Counted from the stretch's first letter, positions 51,334 through 59,400 are shown. The stretch is 64,000 bases of DNA from Chakrabartia godavariana (GCA_005518185.1 RKSN01000002.1:496001-560000); one strand, 5' to 3'. Translations and numbers: made by a program. The notes: generated by a model not told the origin, from the sequence alone.

Positions 51334-52739
51334 CAGCGCGCGCCCTCCGGCCAGAGAACGACGCGGATCGTCTGCAACAGGATCAGGATGTCGAGGAAGG
51401 GCGTGTAATTTTTGGCGTAATAAAGGTCATATTCCAGCTTGGCGCGGGCATCCTGCAAGCTGGCGCCATAAGGGTAATTGATCTGCGCCCAGCCGGTGAT
51501 GCCCGGCTTCACCATGTGCCGTTCGGAATAATAGACGAGCTTTTCCTCAAGGTCGGCAACGAACTCGGGCCGTTCCGGTCGCGGGCCGACAAAGCTCATA
51601 TCGCCTTTGAGCACGCTCCAGATCTGCGGCAGTTCATCGATCCGCAGCAGCCGGATCCACTTTCCAACGCGGGTCACGCGCGGATCGTCCTTCTCGGCCC
51701 ACTTGGCCTTGCCGTCCGCTTCGGCGTCAGTCCGCATCGACCGCAGCTTCACAAGCTGGAAATGCTCTCCGAAAAGCCCGACGCGCGTCTGGCGGAAGAA
51801 AGCCGGTCCCTTGCTGTCCAGTTTGACCGCCATTGCCCCGAGGAGGATGAGCGGGAGGGCCACGACCAGCAGGATGAGCGAGGCGACAATATCGAAAACG
51901 CGCTTCAGGAAGGACGACAGCCGACGACCGGACGTGAAGCCGTCCGAAAAAATGAGCCAGGACGGGTTGGTGCTGCGCAGATCGATGCGCCCGGTCTCGC
52001 GCTCCAGAAAGGTCGAGACTTCGTTCACATGGACACCTGTCGTGCGGAGACGGATCAGGTCGGCCAGCGGCATCGCGTTGCGGCGCTCCTCGATCGCCAG
52101 GACGACTTCGCTCGCGCTCAGCCGCACTACATGGTCGGCAAGGTTATCGATATGTGCACGGGCAATCGCGGTCGGGATCGCGCTTGGGCCGTCCGACATT
52201 TCCACGTGTCCGACGACGACGAAACCGGCCCCGTCGCGTTCGGCAAGCTTGCTGATGCGCAGTGCCCGCTGCCCGGCGCCCAGAATAAGGACCCGGCGCT
52301 TGAATGCCTCGCCGCCAAACAGGCTCTGCAGGGCGACACGCATGACCATGAGCATCAGGAAGGACAGGACCATCGCGTAGAGCGAGTTGGATCGCCACAG
52401 GGTGGTCCCCGGCAGCATGAAATAGGTGACCGACAGCAGAATGACGCCAAGCGAGATCGCGACAAGCAGGCGCGCGGCCGCGAACTTTAGCGATTGGAGT
52501 GCCTCGGGGGAATAGACGCCGACGGAGATCATCGCCGTCTGCAGCGCGAGGGCAAAGCTGATCAGCGGCAGCAGCCGATCACCGACCGGCGTCACATGCA
52601 TGTCGATCTGATGGGCGCGGATCGTCCAGGCGAAGTCGGCGGCCGCAAACAGGAGCATGATGTCCAGCAGGCCCAGAAAGAGGACCGCATAGGGGACATA
52701 GTGCTTGAACAACCTGACCACGCGCGCAAACCTACCCAT
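51333..52739 (-). CDS. Exosortase-type phosphoglycosyl transferase (EpsB/TIGR03013 family)
   Basis: 468 residues. Four N-terminal helices (about 12-130), a soluble Rossmann-like region with VLILGAGQRALRISKLAE, then the C-terminal PGT: helix KRVFDIVASLILLVVALPL, GPAFFRQTRVG, the catalytic Asp-Glu dyad in LRIDELPQIWSVLKGDMSF, and VGPRPERPEFV with PGITGWAQINYPYG. It transfers sugar 1-phosphate to undecaprenyl phosphate and starts repeat-unit synthesis. It is the first gene of the operon with prsK, prsR and prsT. Its ATG (52737-52739) lies inside the outer arm of a large palindrome. No Shine-Dalgarno is obvious; a GTG seven codons in is an alternative start. Confidence 0.92.
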   Translation of the reverse strand: MGRFARVVRLFKHYVPYAVLFLGLLDIMLLFAAADFAWTIRAHQIDMHVTPVGDRLLPLISFALALQTAMISVGVYSPEALQSLKFAAARLLVAISLGVILLSVTYFMLPGTTLWRSNSLYAMVLSFLMLMVMRVALQSLFGGEAFKRRVLILGAGQRALRISKLAERDGAGFVVVGHVEMSDGPSAIPTAIARAHIDNLADHVVRLSASEVVLAIEERRNAMPLADLIRLRTTGVHVNEVSTFLERETGRIDLRSTNPSWLIFSDGFTSGRRLSSFLKRVFDIVASLILLVVALPLILLGAMAVKLDSKGPAFFRQTRVGLFGEHFQLVKLRSMRTDAEADGKAKWAEKDDPRVTRVGKWIRLLRIDELPQIWSVLKGDMSFVGPRPERPEFVADLEEKLVYYSERHMVKPGITGWAQINYPYGASLQDARAKLEYDLYYAKNYTPFLDILILLQTIRVVLWPEGAR

Positions 52740-52791
52740 TGAGTGTCAAGAACGCCGACACACGGCTGTGTCGGAATATTTGACACTCAAT
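52738..52791. promoter_or_regulatory. Nested 54-bp palindrome over the epsB start codon
   Basis: Two perfect inverted repeats share one centre (52764.5). Outer arms ATTGAGTGTCAA (52738-52749) and TTGACACTCAAT (52780-52791), 12 bp; inner arms CCGACACA (52755-52762) and TGTGTCGG (52767-52774), 8 bp, with a 4-nt loop; five unpaired bases on each side lie between. The epsB ATG occupies 52737-52739. It could be an operator or an mRNA hairpin that hides the start codon. Confidence 0.75.
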
Positions 52792-52842
52792 GTTTAAAGA
52801 ATGCGTAACGCAGGGTCCGGAAATGCGGGATTTTCTGCCGTT

Positions 52843-54222
52843 TCAGTCGGATGCGAAGGAGAAGGGCGAGAGCCTGCGTTCGCGTTCGTTGAAGGTCAGC
52901 ACGCGTCCGGCCGGAGGGGCGCTGCGCTGCGGGCATTCTGACCGGAGGCACTGGCGGCATCCCTGACCAACGGGCGTTGCGGCACCATTGAGCAGATCGA
53001 TGCCACGTGCATAGACGAGCGGTGCCGCAAGCGCCGCCTCGACCCCCAGACAGATCGAGAACTCGGCCACCACGCCGCCGGCGCGTCCGGCCTGCGGCTT
53101 GACCGTCCGCGCCATGGTGAACCAGCGCTTCCCGTCCTCCAGCTCGACGAGCTGGACATTGATCTCGCCCGGCCGGTCAAAGGCATGGTGCACATGCCAC
53201 AGGGGGCAGCGCCCTTCCGAGCTCACCAGTTGCGAACCGCTGGCCCCGGCGTACCGCTTTGAGGATTGGCCCGCCCGGTCGATGCGCAGCATGAAGAAGG
53301 GCAGGCCGCGCGCGCCAACGCGCTGCAGCGTCGTCAGCCGGTGGGCAACCTGCTCAAACCCCGCAACGAAACGCCGCTGCAGGATCTCAATATCATAGCC
53401 GGTCGCCTCGCAGGCCCGTTGGAAGCGGCCATAAGGCATCATGACAGCAGCGGCGAAATAGCCGTTCAGATGGCGACGGAACATGCGCTCCCCCGCCCTG
53501 TCGGTAAATTCGCCACCAGCCACCAGAGCATCGATCTCCGTCTTGGCCTCCAGCTGGGCCAGCTGGAACGCGGCGGCAAAGGTGCGCGACGCGGGATCGA
53601 GCAGTTCCGAAAGCTGCAGCTGCCGCGCATGAAGATCGAGACGCCGCAGCCGGTCGGGCATGATGTCGATGGGGAGAATGCGGATGGAAAGTTCGTGCTT
53701 GATGCGCAGCCGGTCTGCAATCGCCCCATAAAGGTCACCCGAGACAAGGCGCAGCTCGTCCGCCAGCGCCTCGGCCTGCGCGTCGAGATCAGCAAAATGG
53801 TTGCGCCAGCGCTCAATCTCCGCGCGCACTTCCGACACCGGGTCGCGCGCCGGACCCGTCACGGCGCCCGCCCGGTCAAAGGCGCGGGCAAAGGCCTCCG
53901 CCGCCTCGGGCGCCGACGCGATCCAGTCCGCGATGGCCGTGCGATCAAGATCGAGGTCTTCGAACATTGGATCGGACAGACGCCGCCGGATCGCCTCCAC
54001 GCCGCCGCCGGGGGCCGCCCCCGTCAAGGTGCGCGGGTCAAAGTCATAGCGGTCGGCCAGCCGCAGCATGATCGCCGCCGTCAGCGGTCGCTGATTGCGC
54101 TCGATGAGGTTCAGATAGGAGGGGGACACCTGCAAGGCCTCGGCCATTGCCGCCTGTGTCAGCCCGGTCGCCCGCCGGATGCGGCGGACCGCATGTCCGG
54201 CAAAGAGTTTCTGTTCAGCCAT
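52843..54222 (-). CDS. ScfR/RamB-type regulator (XRE HTH plus IrrE-like domain)
   Basis: 459 residues. N-terminal XRE HTH (about 10-65) with RATGLTQAAMAEALQVSPSYLNLIERNQRP. The centre (about 150-270) corresponds to the IrrE/ImmA-like domain, but the usual HExxH zinc site is replaced (FAAAFQLAQLEAKTE), so no peptidase activity is expected. The C-terminal DUF2083 part has CPLWHVHHAF and a cysteine cluster CRQCLRSEC. The family contains short-chain fatty acyl-CoA sensing regulators such as RamB, which control acetate and glyoxylate genes. It is divergent from aceA across 173 bp with inverted AGTAAATT sites, so aceA is the likely target. Confidence 0.9.
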   Translation of the reverse strand: MAEQKLFAGHAVRRIRRATGLTQAAMAEALQVSPSYLNLIERNQRPLTAAIMLRLADRYDFDPRTLTGAAPGGGVEAIRRRLSDPMFEDLDLDRTAIADWIASAPEAAEAFARAFDRAGAVTGPARDPVSEVRAEIERWRNHFADLDAQAEALADELRLVSGDLYGAIADRLRIKHELSIRILPIDIMPDRLRRLDLHARQLQLSELLDPASRTFAAAFQLAQLEAKTEIDALVAGGEFTDRAGERMFRRHLNGYFAAAVMMPYGRFQRACEATGYDIEILQRRFVAGFEQVAHRLTTLQRVGARGLPFFMLRIDRAGQSSKRYAGASGSQLVSSEGRCPLWHVHHAFDRPGEINVQLVELEDGKRWFTMARTVKPQAGRAGGVVAEFSICLGVEAALAAPLVYARGIDLLNGAATPVGQGCRQCLRSECPQRSAPPAGRVLTFNERERRLSPFSFASD

Positions 54223-54233
54223 GCGGCATACTT

Positions 54234-54309
54234 AGTAAATTTGTGACAATATGACAATAATTACCTTCCATTCCTGAACTTTCGGACAATTCTATTTACA
54301 TAATTTACT
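54234..54309. promoter_or_regulatory. Candidate ScfR operators in the scfR/aceA spacer
   Basis: AGTAAATT (54234-54241) and its exact inverse AATTTACT (54302-54309) lie 60 bp apart in the divergent spacer. Next to the first is a perfect tandem 8-mer, TGACAATA twice (54244-54259). The whole region is A/T-rich. RamB-type regulators bind such upstream regions; the exact site is inference. Confidence 0.5.
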
Positions 54310-54395
54310 CGCCTCCGACCGCCTGATCGCGCAATCCCGCCTCATCAAAGCGAGCAAAGACGATGATTCGTCGGGCTATGAAGAGGAAATTGTAA

Positions 54396-55988
54396 ATGTC
54401 GTATCAGCAGCACATCCAGACCATCGAAAGCCTGAAGGCGGCCAAGGGCGGCACCTGGGACGGCATCAATCCGGAGTCGGTTGCGCGGATGCGCCTCCAG
54501 AACCAGTTCCGCACCGGCCTCGACATTGCGCGCTACACAGCGAAGATCATGCGCGAGGACATGGCCGCCTATGATGCGGATCCGGCCAACTACACCCAGT
54601 CGCTCGGCTGCTGGCACGGCTTCATCGCGCAGCAGAAGATGATTTCCATCAAGAAGCATTTCGGCACGACCAAGCGCAAGTACCTGTACCTCTCCGGCTG
54701 GATGGTCGCGGCGCTGCGCTCTGAGTTCGGTCCGCTGCCCGACCAGTCGATGCATGAAAAGACCAGCGTCCCCGCCCTGATCGAGGAACTCTACACATTC
54801 CTGCGTCAGGCCGACTCGCGTGAACTCAACCTGCTGTTCCGCGATCTCGACGCGGCACGGGCCAAGGGCGACGCCGCGAAGGAAGCCGAGATCCAGTCGA
54901 AGATCGACAATTTCGAGACGCACATCGTCCCGGTCATCGCCGACATCGACGCCGGCTTCGGCAATGCCGAGGCGACCTATCTGCTCGCCAAGAAGATGAT
55001 CGAAGCTGGCGCCTGCGCGCTCCAGATCGAAAATCAGGTCTCGGATGAAAAGCAGTGCGGCCACCAGGACGGCAAGGTTACCGTGCCGCATGAGGACTTC
55101 ATCGCGAAGGTCCGCGCCTGCCGCTACGCCTTCCTCGAACTGGGCGTTGAAGACGGGATCATTGTGACGCGCACCGACTCGCTCGGCGCCGGCCTCACCA
55201 AGCAGATCGCCGTCAGCCACGAACCCGGCGACATTGGCGACCAGTATAACAGCTTCCTCGACTGCGAGGAGATTGACCCCGCGACCGCGAAGAACGGCGA
55301 TGTCATCCTGAACCGCAACGGCAAACTGCTGCGTCCCAAGCGCCTGGCGTCCAACCTGTTCCAGTTCCGCCCCGGAACCGGCGAGGACCGCTGCGTGCTC
55401 GACAGCATCACTTCGCTGCAGAACGGCGCCGATCTGCTGTGGATCGAAACCGAAAAGCCGCACGTCGAACAGATTGCGGGCATGATGGACCGCATCCGCG
55501 AAGTCGTTCCGAACGCGAAGCTCGTCTACAACAACTCGCCGTCGTTCAACTGGACGCTGAACTTCCGCCAGCAGGTCTATGATGCGATGGTCGCAGAAGG
55601 TCTGGACGTCTCGGCCTATGATCGTGCCGACCTGATGAATGCGAAGTATGACGATACAGAACTCGGCATTGCCGCCGACAAGCGCATCCGCACCTTCCAG
55701 GCCGATGGCGCGAAGCGGGCGGGCATCTTCCACCACCTCATCACGTTGCCAACCTACCATACGGCGGCCCTGTCGACCGACAATCTGGCGAAGGAATATT
55801 TCGGCGAAGCGGGCATGCTCGGTTATGTCGCTGGGGTCCAGCGCAAGGAAATCCGCGAAGGGATCGCCTGCGTGAAGCACCAGAACATGTCGGGATCCGA
55901 CATTGGCGATGACCACAAGGAATATTTCTCGGGTGAAGCCGCGCTCAAGGCCGGCGGCGTCCACAACACCATGAACCAGTTCGGCTGA
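54396..55988 (+). CDS. aceA: Isocitrate lyase AceA (long form)
   Basis: 530 residues, the longer isocitrate lyase type known from Pseudomonas and alphaproteobacteria rather than the 434-residue E. coli type. The catalytic Cys221 is in EKQCGHQDGKV (the KQCGH variant of KKCGH). Metal and substrate residues lie in IADIDAGFGNAEAT (181-194) and SPSFNWTLNF. It cleaves isocitrate to glyoxylate and succinate, the first step of the glyoxylate shunt needed for growth on acetate or fatty acids. Malate synthase is not in the window. A small ORF follows at 24 bp. Confidence 0.96.
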   Translation: MSYQQHIQTIESLKAAKGGTWDGINPESVARMRLQNQFRTGLDIARYTAKIMREDMAAYDADPANYTQSLGCWHGFIAQQKMISIKKHFGTTKRKYLYLSGWMVAALRSEFGPLPDQSMHEKTSVPALIEELYTFLRQADSRELNLLFRDLDAARAKGDAAKEAEIQSKIDNFETHIVPVIADIDAGFGNAEATYLLAKKMIEAGACALQIENQVSDEKQCGHQDGKVTVPHEDFIAKVRACRYAFLELGVEDGIIVTRTDSLGAGLTKQIAVSHEPGDIGDQYNSFLDCEEIDPATAKNGDVILNRNGKLLRPKRLASNLFQFRPGTGEDRCVLDSITSLQNGADLLWIETEKPHVEQIAGMMDRIREVVPNAKLVYNNSPSFNWTLNFRQQVYDAMVAEGLDVSAYDRADLMNAKYDDTELGIAADKRIRTFQADGAKRAGIFHHLITLPTYHTAALSTDNLAKEYFGEAGMLGYVAGVQRKEIREGIACVKHQNMSGSDIGDDHKEYFSGEAALKAGGVHNTMNQFG

Positions 55989-56012
55989 GCACAGACAGAA
56001 AGGAGACAAGCC

Positions 56013-56171
56013 ATGTCAGAACCAGCACGTTCCCGCGCCGTCCTTTCCACCGAGGATTTCGAGCTGCTCCGCGAAGCCGTGGTCCACTATCTCGAAGTGG
56101 TGAAGGACAAGCCGGAGTCGATCAAATTTTCCCGGCTGTACCACCGCCTCGGCAGCGCCATGGGCCGCTGA
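56013..56171 (+). CDS. 52-residue small protein downstream of aceA
   Basis: ATG at 56013 with AAGGAG seven bases upstream, 24 bp after the aceA stop and followed by a hairpin terminator, so it is clearly in the aceA transcript. The protein is soluble and helical, beginning MSEPARSRAVLSTEDFELL and ending RLYHRLGSAMGR, with a central AVVHYLEVVKDKPESI helix. No cysteines, signal peptide or membrane segment. I do not recognise a named family. The codon use matches neighbouring genes. A role linked to isocitrate lyase or the glyoxylate shunt is inference from the position only. Confidence 0.75.
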   Translation: MSEPARSRAVLSTEDFELLREAVVHYLEVVKDKPESIKFSRLYHRLGSAMGR

Positions 56172-56197
56172 ACCAAGTTTCCTGGGGAGGAAAAGGG

Positions 56198-56233
56198 ATG
56201 CCCGTCGGACATGTGTCCGGCGGGCATTTTCTT
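56198..56233 (+). terminator. Terminator of the aceA operon
   Basis: A strong hairpin with about 13 pairs (ATGCCCGTCGGACA against TGTCCGGCGGGCAT, one G-U) at 56198-56227, followed by TTTCTT. It ends the aceA plus small-ORF transcript. Confidence 0.8.
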
Positions 56234-56256
56234 GTCCGCCTGCCGCGGACAAACAA

Positions 56257-56286
56257 GAAGGGCGGCCAGTTGCCTGACCGCCCTTC
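56257..56286 (-). terminator. Terminator of the Flp pilin gene
   Basis: GAAGGGCGG (56257-56265) pairs with CCGCCCTTC (56278-56286), with inner CAG/CTG pairing. Read on the minus strand it is followed by TTGTTTGT, in the right place 27 bp past the pilin stop. Confidence 0.65.
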
Positions 56287-56313
56287 CGTTTTGACTTACG
56301 TCGATGTCTGGGA

Positions 56314-56481
56314 TTAGCCAGCCATCTTCGTGTTGACCTTGGTGAAGGTCGTGTTCAGCGTGGTGCCGAGGTTCGACATCGCGGTCATTGCAGCGACGGC
56401 GATGAGAGCGGCAATCAGGCCGTATTCGATGGCGGTCGCGCCCTTGCTGTTGCGGGCAAGCTTACGTGCAAACTTGATCAT
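56314..56481 (-). CDS. Flp-type pilin
   Basis: 55 residues from the ATG at 56481. A short basic leader (MIKFARKLARNSKG) is followed by ATAIEYGLIAALIAVAAM, the conserved start of mature Flp pilins: cleavage by a TadV-type prepilin peptidase after Gly, then the Glu-Tyr pair at +4/+5. The remaining NLGTTLNTTFTKVNTKMAG is the usual short tail. It forms tight-adherence pili that take part in surface attachment. No tad genes are in the window, so this is an isolated pilin gene. Confidence 0.92.
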   Translation of the reverse strand: MIKFARKLARNSKGATAIEYGLIAALIAVAAMTAMSNLGTTLNTTFTKVNTKMAG

Positions 56482-56679
56482 CTCTGGTCTCCAACTTTGT
56501 TCCACTACGACATGGATCTGAATCGATCTTCTTGTCGCAGTCCCTTATCCCGCAAAGTTCTTACCAATCCGTTGACGCCGCCCCCAAACAAACAGGGTTA
56601 GCAATGGGTTACCGCCATACGGCCAAAAGCTGCACTTTCGGGGGCTGGTCAGCCAAGGCTGGCGCGCTATAGCGGGGGC
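56482..56679. other. 198-bp divergent spacer flp / cinA-like
   Basis: Spacer between the Flp pilin gene and the MoaB/CinA-domain gene. A purine-rich ribosome site GGAGACC lies just before the pilin start on the minus strand. No further gene or clear promoter seen. Confidence 0.35.
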
Positions 56680-57438
56680 ATGGACGAACATCGCATCTGG
56701 ACGGCGGGCATCGCCATCATCGGCGACGAGATTCTCTCGGGCCGCACGCAGGACAAGAACATTTCGCAGATCGCGCTCTGGCTTAACCTCCAGGGCATTC
56801 GCCTGCGCGAGGTGCGCGTGGTGCCCGATGTGGAAGAGGAAATCGTCGCCGCCGTAAACGCGCTGCGGACGCGGTATGACTATCTCTTCACGACCGGCGG
56901 AATCGGCCCGACGCATGACGACATCACCGTCGATGCGATTGCAAAGGCGCTTGGCGTCGATGTGGTACTGCACCCTGAAGCGAGCGAAATGCTCTGCAGC
57001 TATTATGAAAAGCGCGGCGGCATCACCGAAGCACGGCTCAGAATGGCGCGCGTTCCGGACGGTGCCGAACTCATTCCCAACCGCATGTCCGGCGCACCCG
57101 GCATCCGGCATGGCAATATCTTCATCATGGCGGGCGTGCCACACATCACGGCCGGGATGCTCGATGCGCTGACGGGGACGTTGGAAGGCGGACGTCCGCT
57201 CCTGTCCGAAACGGTGGGCTGCTGGGTCGCGGAAAGCGAAATCGCCGATATGCTCGCCGCCGTCGAAAAGGCGCACGACGGCACGCAGATCGGCAGCTAC
57301 CCCTTTTTCCGCGAAGGCAAGGTCGGCACCAACTTCGTCATCCGGTCGGTGGATCAGGCCGTGCTGGACACCTGCGCCGCCGCGCTGGTCGCGGAACTCG
57401 CCGCGCTTGGCCGCGAAGGGATTATGGGCGGGATCTGA
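56680..57438 (+). CDS. MoaB/CinA-domain molybdopterin-binding family protein
   Basis: 252 residues. The competence/damage-inducible CinA N-terminal (MoCF/MoaB) domain begins ITAIIGDEIL-like (TAGIAIIGDEILSGRTQDKN) and contains TTGGIGPTHDDITVDAIAKALG with the conserved GGxGPTxDD. The C-terminal half (about 170-252) is smaller than the deamidase domain of full CinA (about 400 residues), so nicotinamide-nucleotide amidase activity is not expected. Such stand-alone proteins may act as ADP-ribose pyrophosphatases or molybdopterin binders. The end overlaps the convergent MFS gene by 17 bp. Confidence 0.9.
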   Translation: MDEHRIWTAGIAIIGDEILSGRTQDKNISQIALWLNLQGIRLREVRVVPDVEEEIVAAVNALRTRYDYLFTTGGIGPTHDDITVDAIAKALGVDVVLHPEASEMLCSYYEKRGGITEARLRMARVPDGAELIPNRMSGAPGIRHGNIFIMAGVPHITAGMLDALTGTLEGGRPLLSETVGCWVAESEIADMLAAVEKAHDGTQIGSYPFFREGKVGTNFVIRSVDQAVLDTCAAALVAELAALGREGIMGGI

Positions 57439-58696
57439 CGCGGTTCGGGTCCGCCTGCGCGGCGGGCGGTACCGCGACAAGGACCAGCAGCGCCACAAGC
57501 GCGAACAGGGCCGCGACCACAAAGGCCGCGCCCCAGAACACGAACGGCGCGTCCGGTCCCGTGAACCAGGCCAGCAGCGGATTGAACAGCGATGGTGCGA
57601 CAATGGCGCCCAGCGACATGGTGCTGGAGGCAAAGCCCTGCACTTCGCCTTGCGTGTCCGGCGTCGCCCGGCGCGACATCATCGCGGTCAATGAGGGATG
57701 GGCGAGGCTTTGGAGGCCGAGCAGCGGGATCGCCGCAAAACCGAGCCAGCCATAGGGGATGACGGCATAAGCCAGCATGGCCGTGGCCCCAAAGCCGATG
57801 CCGATCATCGCCGTATGCCGTTCGCCGAAACGGCGCACCGCCCGCCCCGTCACGAAAGTCTGCACGAGCGCCATCGAAATGCCGACCGCCGACAGCGACG
57901 CGCCGACCATGCCGGACGTCCAGCCATAGCGGCCATAAGCGAAGAAGTTCCACGTCATCGGGTAGATAAGGCTGGCGACCTGCCACAGGAAATAGACCAC
58001 CGCGATCGGCAGGATCCCCGGCAGCTTTCGGACATTGAGGATCGCGCCGACCGGATTGGCGCGGCGTAGGTCGAAGGGGCGGCGGTTCTCCCGCGCCATC
58101 GTTTCGGGAAAGACGAGAAAGCCATAAACGCAGTTTGCAGCGGCGAGTGCCGCCGCCGCGAAAAACGGCACGCGGTGACCAAATTCGCCCAACAGGCCGC
58201 CAATCACGGGTCCAATGACAAAGCCGATCCCGAAGGCGGCGCCGATCAGGCCGAATAGTCGCGGGCGCGCATCGGGCGGAGTCAGATCGGCAATGGCCGA
58301 CTGGGCGGGCCCGTTCGAGGCACCGAAGATGCCCGAGAGGAAGCGCCCGACATAGAGCCAGGTCAGATTGGGCGCGAAGGCGAGGATCAGAAAGTCGGCC
58401 GAGAAACCGAACAGAGAGCCTAACAGAACCGGCCGCCGGCCAAACCGGTCCGACAGGTTCCCCGCCAGCGGGCCGAACAGGAACTGGGTTCCGGCGTAAA
58501 GGAGTGAAAGCGTGCCACCGATCGCCGTCGCGTGCGACAGGTCGGCATGGCCGAGCTCCATGACGAGTTCGGGGAGGACAGGCGTGATGATGCCAAAGCC
58601 GATCGCATTGATCAGGATGGTCGCGAGAACGAACTTGATCGACGCCGGGATGGGGGCCTGTTCACGCTGCGCGTCAGGGTGTGGATCGGCGTTCAA
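57422..58696 (-). CDS. MFS transporter, TetA-like drug/metabolite exporter
   Basis: 424 residues, twelve helices. Cytoplasmic motif A between helices 2 and 3 is GPLAGNLSDRFGRRPVLLG, and the antiporter motif C region is GIGFVIGPVIGGLLGEFG. These mark the DHA1/TetA branch of proton-coupled exporters. The substrate is unknown; it should not be called tetracycline resistance from sequence alone. The gene ends 17 bp inside the convergent MoaB-like gene and starts 76 bp from the tRNA-Gly gene. Confidence 0.9.
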   Translation of the reverse strand: MNADPHPDAQREQAPIPASIKFVLATILINAIGFGIITPVLPELVMELGHADLSHATAIGGTLSLLYAGTQFLFGPLAGNLSDRFGRRPVLLGSLFGFSADFLILAFAPNLTWLYVGRFLSGIFGASNGPAQSAIADLTPPDARPRLFGLIGAAFGIGFVIGPVIGGLLGEFGHRVPFFAAAALAAANCVYGFLVFPETMARENRRPFDLRRANPVGAILNVRKLPGILPIAVVYFLWQVASLIYPMTWNFFAYGRYGWTSGMVGASLSAVGISMALVQTFVTGRAVRRFGERHTAMIGIGFGATAMLAYAVIPYGWLGFAAIPLLGLQSLAHPSLTAMMSRRATPDTQGEVQGFASSTMSLGAIVAPSLFNPLLAWFTGPDAPFVFWGAAFVVAALFALVALLVLVAVPPAAQADPNRVRSRP

Positions 58697-58772
58697 TGAT
58701 TTCCCCTCGGCAGCCTGCGCCCGTGTGCGCCGTCGCGGCGCCGAGACCGAAAATGCGCGCTTTGCCGCAGTC

Positions 58773-58846
58773 TGGAGCGGGTGAAGGGAATCGAACCCTC
58801 GTCGTAAGCTTGGAAGGCTTCTGCTCTACCATTGAGCTACACCCGC
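58773..58846 (-). tRNA. tRNA-Gly (anticodon UCC)
   Basis: Read on the minus strand: acceptor GCGGGTG/CACCCGC, D-arm GCTCAATGGTAGAGC, anticodon loop CTTCCAA with anticodon TCC (decoding GGA/GGG), T-arm with GGTTCGATTCCC, discriminator T and encoded CCA (58773-58775). All stems pair. Confidence 0.97.
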
Positions 58847-58926
58847 GCCACGTGTTTGCGACGTGCACGGCGCTGCCCTTGCCATTGCGGCCGCCCCGAC
58901 GTCAACTTGATTCCGGTTCGCCCGCG

Positions 58927-59400
58927 TCAGGCGGCGGTTGGCGTGAGGAAGATGGCTGCCGCGGCAAGCAGCAGCGTCAGCGCACCCAGTCCTTGCGACA
59001 GCCGGGACCGGAGCCGCACCCACCCGTCAGGCAGCGGCAGTTTCAGCGCCATTTCCCGGTCTACGGCGGGGCTGAAGACAAGGCATAGCCCCATCACAAC
59101 CAGCGATGGCCCCGGCCAATCCCAGCCGAAAATCCACGGAAGATAGGCCGCAAGCGCGATCAGGCTCGGCAGAACGGCGGCGAGATAGATCCAGCGCGGC
59201 GCTTGCGGGTTGCTCACGGCCACGCCCCACCAGACGCCGCCCAGAAAACTGAAGATCAGCGCCGCATACCCAAAGCCGCCCGCGAGCGCGATCCAGCGCG
59301 TTTCCGGATCCGCCAGAAGGACGACGGCGAACAGCTGCGGCAACTGTCCTGCATAGCCAAGGGCGCGCGCACGCGGATTGAGAGAGGGTTGATCAAACAT
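58927..59400 (-). CDS. DUF3429 membrane protein
   Basis: 157 residues from the ATG at 59400 (MFDQPSLNPRARALGYAGQL); the frame extends to 59601 without similarity. Four to five membrane helices, with the family block GFGYAALIFSFLGGVWWGVAV and LPSLIALAAYLPW. The function of DUF3429 proteins is unknown. The gene is divergent from pntB. Confidence 0.88.
   Translation of the reverse strand: MFDQPSLNPRARALGYAGQLPQLFAVVLLADPETRWIALAGGFGYAALIFSFLGGVWWGVAVSNPQAPRWIYLAAVLPSLIALAAYLPWIFGWDWPGPSLVVMGLCLVFSPAVDREMALKLPLPDGWVRLRSRLSQGLGALTLLLAAAAIFLTPTAA

Noticed and set aside
49528-51408. 626-codon frame on the plus strand over prsK
   Set aside because: Arg/His/Gln-rich antisense shadow of a well-supported kinase gene.
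57422-58696. Tetracycline resistance gene
   Set aside because: The MFS motifs show only the TetA-like branch; specificity is not visible and the context is chromosomal housekeeping.
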